From assembly GCA_963800325.1 (NCBI GenBank), contig CAWDAQ010000005.1, forward strand, positions 186,001 to 250,000: DNA of 64,000 nt, read 5' to 3'. The DNA is from CAWDAQ01 sp963800325. Its GTDB lineage: Bacteria; Actinomycetota; Actinomycetes; Actinomycetales; Dermatophilaceae. Position numbers and translations under genes: made by a program. A model generated the notes under the pieces. The model saw nothing but the letters and a program-made list of their open reading frames with translations. It had not been told where the DNA came from and made no database searches. Positions 35,275-42,407 of the stretch are shown here, piece after piece. Within the stretch, counting starts at the first letter, position 1, and each line of letters begins with the position of its first letter.

Positions 35275-36641
35275 GGGATCAGCCCCTTGGAGTCCAGCGC
35301 GTCCCCGATCTGCTGCTTCATCGTCCGTAGCGTGTCGGGAGGATCGATGTCGCCCGGCGGGGAGACCAGGTGCGAGATCACGATGGACACGCTCTGGTAG
35401 GCCGGGGTCTTGGGTCGGTTCACCGCGTGCTGCAGCTCCCGGTAGATGACCCTGTAGAACGGGTAGAGCTCGGCGAACTTCGGCGGCGGGTTGACGTAGA
35501 AGTCCTTCAGCGTGGGCGCCAGCCCGCCCTGGATCGCCGCGTTCTTCTGGTTCTCGTAGCCGCGGATGCACGAGGCCGCCTCGAACGCCATCTGCTTGTG
35601 CTGCGAGTAGCGGCTCACCGCCAGGTCGAGCCCGCCGGTGGTGACGTGGACCGGCTCGTTCGCGTCGACCGCCGGGTAGGGCGCCCACGTGAAGACGTCG
35701 GCGAGGTCGACGCCGTGGACCTTCGGCTTGTCGGACTGCATGGCCGGCCAGACGTAGGGCCAGTTCAGCTCGAACGCCGCCCGCCCGGCCTCCATCGACA
35801 GCCGGGTGTCCTCCTCGATCGAGTTCGACAGCGACGGGTCCGAGGCCGGCGAGTCGGCCAGCCGCTTCATCGTCTGCAGCGCCGTGAGCACCGGCGTGCC
35901 CCCCGCGAACGCACTGGAGTCCTTGGTCAGGATCGAGCCACCCGCGCTGTTGACCAGGGTGTTGAACCACACGACCGTGCCCTCGTACTGCGCGCCCTGG
36001 ATCTCGACGTAGTGCGGCTTGCCCTCCTTCGCCAGCCTCTCGGCCGTGCTGATCATCTCGTCCCACGTCTTCGGTGGGCTCTTGACGAGGTCCTTGCGGT
36101 ACCAGAGGAGCTGGACGTTGGTGACGTACGGCGCGGCGTACATCCGCCCGTTCCACATCCCGGTGTCGGCAGCCGACTTCAGCGTGCCCTTCATCACCTT
36201 CGCCGCCACGTCCTTCGGCCAGGGCTCGATCCACCCGGCCTGGGCGAACTCCGCCTCCCACGTGATGTCCATGCCGAGGATGTCCATCGAGGAGTCCTCG
36301 GCAGCCAGGCGTCGGACCATCTGCTGGCGCTGGCCGTCGGCCGCTGCGGGCAGCTTGACGAGGTTGACCCGGTACCTGCCGTGGGAGGCCTTCGTGCACC
36401 GCTCCGCCGCCGCCTGGTAGGCCACCGGCGGGACCGGTGGCGCGTAGAAGTCGAGGGACACCGGTCCCCCGCCGCCCGCCTCGGCCCCGCCCCCGCAGGA
36501 CGCGAGCAGCCCCGCGACGACACCGACGCCCCCGGCCGCCGCGACGGCGCGGCCGCGTCGCCGGCGTCGCTGGTCTCGTGGGTGCCGCCCGGCCGGGGTG
36601 CCGCCGGCCCCCGCCCGCGGCGTCGTGGTCCGCCCGATCAT
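35271..36641 (-). CDS. Sugar-binding lipoprotein of ABC importer
   Basis: A 456-residue extracellular solute-binding protein of cluster 1 (carbohydrate type). The N-terminus has a long Arg-rich region before a hydrophobic core and the lipobox GLLASCGGG, so it is a lipid-anchored protein outside the membrane. Conserved elements include MDITWEAEFAQAGWIEPW and a C-terminal lobe with many aromatic residues. Family members bind oligosaccharides; the sugar is not identifiable. The start at 36641 lies 7 bases after the dehydrogenase stop. Confidence 0.9.
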   Translation of the reverse strand: MIGRTTTPRAGAGGTPAGRHPRDQRRRRRGRAVAAAGGVGVVAGLLASCGGGAEAGGGGPVSLDFYAPPVPPVAYQAAAERCTKASHGRYRVNLVKLPAAADGQRQQMVRRLAAEDSSMDILGMDITWEAEFAQAGWIEPWPKDVAAKVMKGTLKSAADTGMWNGRMYAAPYVTNVQLLWYRKDLVKSPPKTWDEMISTAERLAKEGKPHYVEIQGAQYEGTVVWFNTLVNSAGGSILTKDSSAFAGGTPVLTALQTMKRLADSPASDPSLSNSIEEDTRLSMEAGRAAFELNWPYVWPAMQSDKPKVHGVDLADVFTWAPYPAVDANEPVHVTTGGLDLAVSRYSQHKQMAFEAASCIRGYENQKNAAIQGGLAPTLKDFYVNPPPKFAELYPFYRVIYRELQHAVNRPKTPAYQSVSIVISHLVSPPGDIDPPDTLRTMKQQIGDALDSKGLIP

Positions 36642-36648
36642 GGCTGGG

Positions 36649-37926
36649 TCACGCTCCTCCACTGTCGAACTCCACGACCTCGCCCGCGACCCGCGCTCGC
36701 TCCGCGGCCCACGTGAGCCGGTGGGAGACGAGGCTCTCCCGGGCCGGGACGAGATGGCCCTCGGGGCTCCCGGACCGCAGGGCCGCGGCGAAGGCACGCA
36801 CGAGGCCCTCGTCCCCGCCGGCGTGACCGTCGGCGACGTCCCCGTCCGCGGCCGGGGCGACCGCGCTGCGCTCGCTGCTGCCGTCCCGGAAGTCGGTCGT
36901 CGTGATGGTGGACCCGTCGCCGCTGAGGCACCCGTGGGTGCCGAAGACCCGGGTCTGCCGGAACGTGTGCGGCGTGAAGGCAACCATCGAGAAGGACGCG
37001 GTCGCGCCGCCCTCGTACTCGATCGAGACCACCTGGTGGTCGACGACGTCGTTGTCGCAGCGGTACACGCAGCGGCCGTAGGGGCTCGTGCGCAGCGCCT
37101 CGAGGACCCCCTCCGGGGTGCGGCTGCCGGTCACCACCGACAGCGGCCAGGGCTCGCTGCGCCCGGTCCGCCGGGCGTCCTCGAGGCAGGAGAGGTACAG
37201 CCGGGGGGCCGAGTAGGGGCACCGCGGCTCCACCGGGCAGTCCAGGCAGCGGTCCGTGGCCCCCTCGGGGGCCTCCTCGGGGCGGAAGTGCAGCAGGCTC
37301 CCGAACGAGGAGACTCGGCGGGCGGGGCGGCCCACGACCATGCCCAGCCAGTCGATGTCGTGCACCGACTTCGCCATGAGCATCGGGGTCGAGTCCGACT
37401 CCCGCCTCCAGTTCCCCCGCACGTACGAGTGCGCGGCGTGCCACCACCCGACCGGCTCGAGGTGCTCGACGCTGACCGTCTCCCCCATGAGGCCGCCGTC
37501 GAGCACGGACCTCACGGCCCGGGAGTACCGGGTGTACCGCAGGACGTGGCAGACGGCGAGCATGACGCCCGCCCGCTCCGCGGCCTCCACCATCTCCACG
37601 CACTGCCGCTCGGTCGTGGCCATCGGCTTCTCCACCAGGACGTGCTGCCCGTTCGCGATGGCCGCCATGACGGGGTCGAAGTGGTCCTGGTCCCGGGTGG
37701 CGACGACCACGGCGTCGGCCCGGGGCCCGCCGGCGAGGAGCTGCTCCCAGTCGGTGAAGCGCGACGTCTCGTCCAGCCCCAGCCAGCCACCGACGGTCTC
37801 GCGCCGCGAGGGCGAGGGGTCGGCCAGCGCCACCACCTGCGCCAGGTCCAGCTCCGCGAGCAGCCGGACGTAGCCGAACCCGCGCTCGCCGGCACCGACG
37901 AGGGCGACACTCGGTGGTCCCGGCAC
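36649..37926 (-). CDS. Gfo/Idh/MocA-family oxidoreductase
   Basis: A 425-residue NAD(P)-dependent dehydrogenase. The Rossmann motif is VALVGAGERGFGYV, and the conserved Lys-Pro is in HVLVEKPMATT. The C-terminal substrate domain contains a Cys-rich insert, CLDCPVEPRCPY, with further Cys (LSCLED, GRCVYRC). Several relatives have such inserts, which may bind metal. The enzymes oxidise, reduce or epimerise sugars and inositols. It is the first gene of the operon (GTG at 37926 with GGAGG upstream), so the imported compound is probably a substrate that needs oxidation. The divergent ROK regulator starts 89 bases away. Confidence 0.9.
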   Translation of the reverse strand: MPGPPSVALVGAGERGFGYVRLLAELDLAQVVALADPSPSRRETVGGWLGLDETSRFTDWEQLLAGGPRADAVVVATRDQDHFDPVMAAIANGQHVLVEKPMATTERQCVEMVEAAERAGVMLAVCHVLRYTRYSRAVRSVLDGGLMGETVSVEHLEPVGWWHAAHSYVRGNWRRESDSTPMLMAKSVHDIDWLGMVVGRPARRVSSFGSLLHFRPEEAPEGATDRCLDCPVEPRCPYSAPRLYLSCLEDARRTGRSEPWPLSVVTGSRTPEGVLEALRTSPYGRCVYRCDNDVVDHQVVSIEYEGGATASFSMVAFTPHTFRQTRVFGTHGCLSGDGSTITTTDFRDGSSERSAVAPAADGDVADGHAGGDEGLVRAFAAALRSGSPEGHLVPARESLVSHRLTWAAERARVAGEVVEFDSGGA

Positions 37927-37951
37927 GCGACCTCCACGGAAGGCTGGCGAA

Positions 37952-37973
37952 TTTTGCTAACTACCTCGCATAA
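37952..37973. promoter_or_regulatory. Candidate operator between ROK gene and sugar operon
   Basis: TTTTGC at 37952-37957 and GCATAA at 37968-37973 form an imperfect inverted repeat (5 of 6 positions) with a 10-base spacer. It lies in a local AT-rich patch of an 89-base divergent gap. A CATAAT hexamer at 37969-37974 may serve as a -10 element. The location fits a site for the adjacent ROK regulator. Confidence 0.5.
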
Positions 37974-38015
37974 TGGCCCCGGGCCCCGGGCCCGTCAAGT
38001 GTGGGGAGGTGCGGG

Positions 38016-39173
38016 ATGAACCTCGACGGACGAAGTCCACGGCTGCTGCGCCGGATCAACGCGGCGAGCACCGCGCGACTCCTCCACGAGAGCGGCCCCC
38101 TGACCCTGGCCCAGCTCGTCGAGCGGACCGGCCTGTCCCGCCGGACGGCCGAGGCGGCCCTGGAGACCCTGCGCGGCGAGGCCCTGGTCGAGCGGCAGGG
38201 CCCGAGCCCGGGCAAGGGGGCGGGCCGGCCGGCGCGGACCTACCGGTTCCGGCACGAGAGCGGCGCCTGCCTCGGGGTCGCGGTGCGGCGGACCTCGGTG
38301 GAGACCGTCGTCACCGACCTCGCCGGGGCCACCCTGGCGACGGCCCGGCGCCGGGTGGGGGCTTCGGCCTCGCGCCGGGAGCGGCTCTCGGCGCTGCGGC
38401 AGTGCGCGCGAACCGCACTCCGCCGCGCGGGCAGGACCGACGCCGACCTGAGGGGCGCCGCGGTGGGCACGCCCGGCATCGTGCGCAGCGACGGCGTCGT
38501 CACCCGCTGCACCACGATCCCCGACTGGGAGGGCTTCGACCTCGCGGCCGAGCTCGAGCGCTGGACCGGGTGCCCGGTGACCGTCGACAACGACGTCAAC
38601 ATGGCCGCCCGGGCCGAGCGCCGGCACGGGTCCGCGACGGACGAGAAGGACCTCATCTGGGTCCTCACCGGCCGGCACACCCGAGCCGCCATCGTCATCG
38701 ACGGCGAGCTCTACCGCGGGCCGGACGGTGCCGCCGGCGAGATCGGCTGGCTCCCCGCCCTGCGCTGGGCGGAGGTGCGCGACCTCGCCGGTGGCCGGGC
38801 CGACGCAGCCGGAGCCGGGGGCCCGGACCGTGCTCCGCTCACGGGCCGGGACTCCGACCTCGCCTCCGCCCTGGCGTCGGGCCTGGCCGCGCTCGTCCTC
38901 ACCGTGAACCCCCGGTGCCTCGTCCTCGGAGGCGTGTGCGCCGGGGCGGAGCCGTCGTTCCTCGCCGCCGTCCACGCCGAGCTGGCCCCCCTCTGCCTCG
39001 CCGTCCCCACCGTCAGGGCGTCGGCCCTCGGCGAGGAGGCCGTCGTCCTCGGCGCCGCCCACTCGGCGGTGACCGCGGTCCAGCACCGGCTCTTCTCCGT
39101 CGAGCAGGAGCAGCCGCCACGAGGCCGGTCCCCACGCCCCGGCCCGCAGCAGACGGACGCGCCGGGCAGGTGA
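38016..39173 (+). CDS. ROK-family transcriptional regulator
   Basis: A 385-residue NagC/XylR-type regulator. The N-terminal winged helix includes QLVERTGLSRRTAEAALETL. The sugar-kinase-like part has TVDNDVNMAARAE and VLGGVCAGAEPSF. The conserved zinc-associated motif GExGH reads GEIGWLP, with Trp for His, and the CxCGxxGC motif is absent, so it is unlikely to be a kinase and may sense its ligand differently. ATG at 38016 follows GGGGAGG. Divergent placement beside the sugar operon predicts that it controls that operon. Confidence 0.88.
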   Translation: MNLDGRSPRLLRRINAASTARLLHESGPLTLAQLVERTGLSRRTAEAALETLRGEALVERQGPSPGKGAGRPARTYRFRHESGACLGVAVRRTSVETVVTDLAGATLATARRRVGASASRRERLSALRQCARTALRRAGRTDADLRGAAVGTPGIVRSDGVVTRCTTIPDWEGFDLAAELERWTGCPVTVDNDVNMAARAERRHGSATDEKDLIWVLTGRHTRAAIVIDGELYRGPDGAAGEIGWLPALRWAEVRDLAGGRADAAGAGGPDRAPLTGRDSDLASALASGLAALVLTVNPRCLVLGGVCAGAEPSFLAAVHAELAPLCLAVPTVRASALGEEAVVLGAAHSAVTAVQHRLFSVEQEQPPRGRSPRPGPQQTDAPGR

Positions 39174-39248
39174 TCGAGCCCGTGCTCCGCCCCCGCTCCG
39201 TCGGTGGCCGGTGCCAGACTTGCCTCCTCGGACGAGGAGGAGGATGTC

Positions 39249-39644
39249 ATGTCACGTGTGGTGCACTTCGAGATCCAGGCCGGTGACGTCGAGCGGGCCA
39301 AGACGTTCTACGGTGCCGTGTTCGACTGGACGTTCGAGGACTGGAGCTCGGTCAGCGGCACGACGTACTGGGGCATCGTCACCGGCCCGAGCGAGGAGAT
39401 GGGCATCAACGGCGGCCTGCTCGAACGGCCGACGGGGGCGCCCGCGCCCGAGCAGGGGACGAACGCCTTCGTCTGCACGGTCGGCGTCGAGGACTACGAC
39501 GAGACCGAGCGGCGCATCCTCGCCGCGGGCGGTCAGGTGGCCCTGCCGAAGGCGGCCCTGACGGGGATGGCGTGGCAGGGCTACTACCTCGACCCCGAGG
39601 GCAACACGTTCGGGATCCACCAGCCCGACCCCGAGGCGGCCTGA
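39249..39644 (+). CDS. VOC (glyoxalase-fold) protein
   Basis: A 131-residue protein of the vicinal oxygen chelate superfamily. It begins VHFEIQAGDVERAKTFYGAVF, the standard first beta-alpha unit with a metal-ligand His, and ends with YYLDPEGNTFGIHQPD, the closing strand. The single-domain size suggests a dimer. Relatives include dioxygenases, isomerases and antibiotic-binding proteins; the activity here is unknown. GAGGAGG precedes the ATG. Confidence 0.85.
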   Translation: MSRVVHFEIQAGDVERAKTFYGAVFDWTFEDWSSVSGTTYWGIVTGPSEEMGINGGLLERPTGAPAPEQGTNAFVCTVGVEDYDETERRILAAGGQVALPKAALTGMAWQGYYLDPEGNTFGIHQPDPEAA

Positions 39645-39654
39645 GCAGCCGTCC

Positions 39655-40032
39655 TCACGCGGAGCCGATCCGCTCCAGCAGCCACCCCGGCCCCACCGAC
39701 GAGCCGCCGGCCTCCTCGACGCGGGTGCGCAGCCCCCGGTCGGCGGTGACGACGACGACCTCGTCGGCACCCCTCCCCCGGGCGGCGGTGACGGCGGTGA
39801 CGATGGCGTCGTCGCCGGAGCGGGACGCGTGCACGACCCGGACCCCGTCGCTCTCCCCCGGCGGTGGCCCGGCCTTCGCCGCGCCCTCGACGACGAGGAC
39901 GACCTCGTCCGCGGGCAGCGCCGCCGCCGCCAGCCGGCCGTGCAGCCTGGAGGCCGCGCCGGCGCGGTCGCGCCACCACCCGTCCGGGCGGGCGCCCATG
40001 ACGTTCGCGGCGTCGACGACGATGACGTGCAC
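39655..40032 (-). CDS. NYN-domain (PIN-like) nuclease-like protein
   Basis: A 125-residue protein with the PIN/NYN pattern of acidic residues: VVDAANVMG at the start (Asp), SGDDAIV in the middle and VVVTADRGL near the end. These would bind a metal in an RNA-cutting active site. It is short, just the catalytic domain. The GTG start is at 40032. It is convergent with the VOC gene (10 bases) and follows the reductase gene on the same strand. Confidence 0.8.
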   Translation of the reverse strand: MHVIVVDAANVMGARPDGWWRDRAGAASRLHGRLAAAALPADEVVLVVEGAAKAGPPPGESDGVRVVHASRSGDDAIVTAVTAARGRGADEVVVVTADRGLRTRVEEAGGSSVGPGWLLERIGSA

Positions 40033-40058
40033 CGGGCCACCCTAGGACGAGCCCTCGC

Positions 40059-40610
40059 TCACCCGCGCGGGCGGTAGTGCAGGTGGACCACCCCCGCCTC
40101 GAAACGGCGCACGTCGACGAGGTCGAGGTCGAGCCTGGTCTCGGGCAGCCAGTGGGTGCCGCCGCCGACGACGACGGGGGTGAGGAAGACGTGGAGGTCG
40201 TCGACGAGCCCGGCGGCGAGGGCGTAGGCGGCGAGCGTCGGACCCGCGACGCTGACGTCGACCCCGCTCTCCTTCCACGCCCCGACCTCGGACGCGTCGA
40301 ACTCGCGGGCGACCCGCGTGCGGGGCACGTCCGGCTCCGGCATGGTCCGCGAGTAGACGACCTTGTCGGCGCGGCGCCAGATCCGGGCGAAGTCGCGCAC
40401 CACCGCGCTGTCGTGCTCCTCGTCGAGGTGCTCCCAGACCCGCATCACCTCCCACATCCGGCGGCCGTAGAGGTAGGTGTCGACGTCTCGCTGCAGCTCG
40501 TTGACCGCCGCGTGCACCTCCTCGTCCGGCGCCGCCCACCCGAAGCCCCCGGACCGGTCGACGACGTACCCGTCGAGCGAGGTGATCGCGCTGTAGCTCA
40601 GGCTGCCCAT
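40059..40610 (-). CDS. RibD C-terminal/dihydrofolate reductase-like protein
   Basis: A 183-residue protein of the RibD_C/DHFR-like superfamily common in actinobacteria. Blocks include SAITSLDGYVVD at the N-terminus, LYGRRMWEVM, the nucleotide-binding GVDVSVAGPTLAAYAL and the LTPVVVGGGTHWLP strand. NADPH binding is expected; the substrate is unknown, and few such proteins are true folate enzymes. ATG at 40610 was used because the upstream frame is low-complexity. Confidence 0.87.
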   Translation of the reverse strand: MGSLSYSAITSLDGYVVDRSGGFGWAAPDEEVHAAVNELQRDVDTYLYGRRMWEVMRVWEHLDEEHDSAVVRDFARIWRRADKVVYSRTMPEPDVPRTRVAREFDASEVGAWKESGVDVSVAGPTLAAYALAAGLVDDLHVFLTPVVVGGGTHWLPETRLDLDLVDVRRFEAGVVHLHYRPRG

Positions 40611-40742
40611 GCCCACCCTCCTCCTGCCGCGCGCCCGCCGCGGGCGAGCCGGACCCCGGCACCGGCCCGATGCACGAGCGCTCGCTCCGAGCATGCCCCA
40701 CCCCGGCCCACGAGGGGGAGCGCGAGGGGCAGACTGGCAGGT

Positions 40743-41162
40743 GTGAACCGCGACGGCGTGACCCGGTGGGTCGAGACGTACGAGAGGCTCTGGCGCAGCC
40801 CCGGGACGTCCGACCTGGGAGTCCTGTTCACCGGCGACGCCCGCTACCTGCCCTCCCCCTGGTCGGCGCCGGTCACCGGGCTGGACGGGATCGCCCGGTT
40901 CTGGGAGTCCGAGCGCGACGGCCCCGACGAGGAGTTCGACATGACCTACGAGGTCGTCGCCGTCGACGGCCCCCGCGCCGTGGTCAGGGTCGCGGTCGCG
41001 TACGGGAGCGGCAGCAGGTGGCGCGACCTGTGGGTCCTCGGCTTCGCCGACGACGGGCGGTGCGCCCACTTCGAGGAGTGGCCCTTCGCCCCCGACCAGC
41101 CGGACGGGCACGCGCCTGCCCCGGGGAAGCGGCCCCGCGAGGAGGACGGCGGCGCCTGGTGA
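40743..41162 (+). CDS. SnoaL-like/NTF2-fold protein
   Basis: A 139-residue protein with the cone-shaped NTF2 pattern: a first helix WVETYERLWRS, then GLDGIARFWESER and beta strands EVVAVDGPRAVVRVAVAY and LWVLGFADDGRCAHFEEWPF. The final 20 residues are polar and probably disordered. The fold is used for small enzymes and binding proteins; no catalytic residues can be assigned. The start is GTG at 40743, divergent from the reductase gene. Confidence 0.75.
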   Translation: MNRDGVTRWVETYERLWRSPGTSDLGVLFTGDARYLPSPWSAPVTGLDGIARFWESERDGPDEEFDMTYEVVAVDGPRAVVRVAVAYGSGSRWRDLWVLGFADDGRCAHFEEWPFAPDQPDGHAPAPGKRPREEDGGAW

Positions 41163-41254
41163 GCCTCGTCGAGGGGCAGGGTGATCCTCGTTCGATGGTC
41201 GACGGCGTGGGCCCCGGCCGCCGGCGCAGGCCGTGCGAGCGGGACCCCCGCGGG

Positions 41255-41503
41255 TCAGCCCGCGAGCGGCGAGCCGCCTGCGGCGCGGCGGTTGCGGGCG
41301 CGGCGGCTGCGGGCGCGGCCGAGGTACTCCTCGAACGTGATGAGCCCGCGGATGCGGTCGACGAGGTCGCGGAGCTCGTCGGTGGGGATGGGCTGACCCC
41401 CCGGGAGGCCGGCGAGGGCCGCGCGCACCTTGCGGCGCTCGCCCTCGGTGAGCGTCTCCAGGAGCCTGGTCGCCTCGTCCTCGGTCTGCACGACGGCCTC
41501 CAC
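41255..41503 (-). CDS. Small helical protein (82 aa) of unknown function
   Basis: A short, mostly helical protein: TEDEATRLLETLTEGERRKV, then LRDLVDRIRGLITFEEYLGR and a basic tail RRARNRRAAGG. GTG at 41503 has GGGAGGG at proper spacing, which supports translation. I do not recognise a family. The acidic front and Arg-rich end suggest a nucleic-acid or protein-interaction role, but this is a guess. It is divergent from the receiver-like gene. Confidence 0.5.
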   Translation of the reverse strand: MEAVVQTEDEATRLLETLTEGERRKVRAALAGLPGGQPIPTDELRDLVDRIRGLITFEEYLGRARSRRARNRRAAGGSPLAG

Positions 41504-41589
41504 CGGTGTTCCCTCCCTGTCGCGGCCCGGCTGGTGAGGGGGCCCGCGTTCCTACCGTGGGAAAGTATCGACCTCCGAGGGGCGTCTGG

Positions 41590-41606
41590 TGAGGTCCGGG
41601 ACCTCA
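41590..41606. promoter_or_regulatory. 17-base palindrome upstream of receiver-like gene
   Basis: TGAGGTCC-G-GGACCTCA is a perfect 8-base inverted repeat around one base, about 105 bases before the start of the receiver-like gene and close to the divergent small gene. It suits a dimeric regulator site. Confidence 0.5.
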
Positions 41607-41611
41607 GATAA

Positions 41612-41628
41612 GACCGATCTTGACCGAT
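41612..41628 (+). promoter_or_regulatory. Direct repeats GACCGAT with 10-base period
   Basis: GACCGAT occurs at 41612-41618 and 41622-41628, one helical turn apart, in an unusually AT-rich patch that ends GATAAATC. Tandem repeats one turn apart are typical of OmpR-like regulator sites. The patch also probably contains the promoter. Confidence 0.4.
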
Positions 41629-41710
41629 AAATCACCGGACGATGACCCTTCCCCGGGGAGCTCCTGACCTTCGCGGGGCACGGACCAGCAGGACGAAGGA
41701 GGTGGCCCGG

Positions 41711-42385
41711 ATGACCACCACGACGACAACCGCCACGACCACCACGGCCGGCACGACCACGCTGACCGACACCGGCGCGGCCACGGCGACCGGCACCGGT
41801 GCGGTCCGGGTGACGCTGCGCGTCGTCGTGTGCGAGTCGGACGCGGACGTGAGCAACCTCGTCGTGCACAAGCTGCTCTCGGCAGGTGCCGAGGTCACCG
41901 TGTGCCCCCTCCCGGGAACGGCCCTCGCCGCAGTGACCGGCGGCCGGCCGGACGTGCTCGTCCTCGGCTCCGCGCCGCGGGACCCGGCCGTGGGCGACCT
42001 CGCCCGGCAGGTCCGGACCCGGGCCGCCGGGGGGTCGGACCCGGGGTCGCGCACGCAGGTCCTGCTGCTCGGCGACGAGACCGCGCCGCTGCCCGCCGAC
42101 GACCGACTCCCGCGTCCCTTCAGCCCCCGCGAGCTCCTCGCACGGGTCCAGGCGCTGGCGGCGACCGCCGAGAGGGCGGGGGCGGACGGGGAGTCGGGAC
42201 GGCACCGAGACCAGGGGCCGGACCGGCAGGACCCCCGGGTCACCGTGCCGTCGGGCTCCAGCCGGACGCCGGTGGCCGCGGCCGCCGCGGCGCGCGGGAC
42301 GTTCCAGCTGCGCGAGCCGCTGCGCCGGGTCCGTCGGGCCCGCGCGGACGAGGGCGCGCTGCGTCCGGCGGCCTCGGACCGGTGA
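41711..42385 (+). CDS. Degenerate response-regulator receiver protein with Thr-rich start
   Basis: A 224-residue protein. Residues 1-30 are almost only Thr, Ala and Gly. Residues 36-150 follow the receiver fold: VVVCESDADVSNLVVHKLL (acidic pocket Glu42, Asp44), then PDVLVLGSAP where the phospho-Asp should be but Gly-Ser is found, and LPRPFSPRELLARVQAL, where Arg135 replaces the conserved Lys. So it keeps the fold but not the phosphorylation site. The C-terminal 75 residues are basic and disordered-looking, without a DNA-binding domain. AAGGAGGTG precedes the ATG. The role is unknown; a phosphorylation-independent signalling or partner protein is likely. Confidence 0.7.
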   Translation: MTTTTTTATTTTAGTTTLTDTGAATATGTGAVRVTLRVVVCESDADVSNLVVHKLLSAGAEVTVCPLPGTALAAVTGGRPDVLVLGSAPRDPAVGDLARQVRTRAAGGSDPGSRTQVLLLGDETAPLPADDRLPRPFSPRELLARVQALAATAERAGADGESGRHRDQGPDRQDPRVTVPSGSSRTPVAAAAAARGTFQLREPLRRVRRARADEGALRPAASDR

Positions 42386-42407
42386 GGACCCGGGGCCCGC
42401 AGGACCG

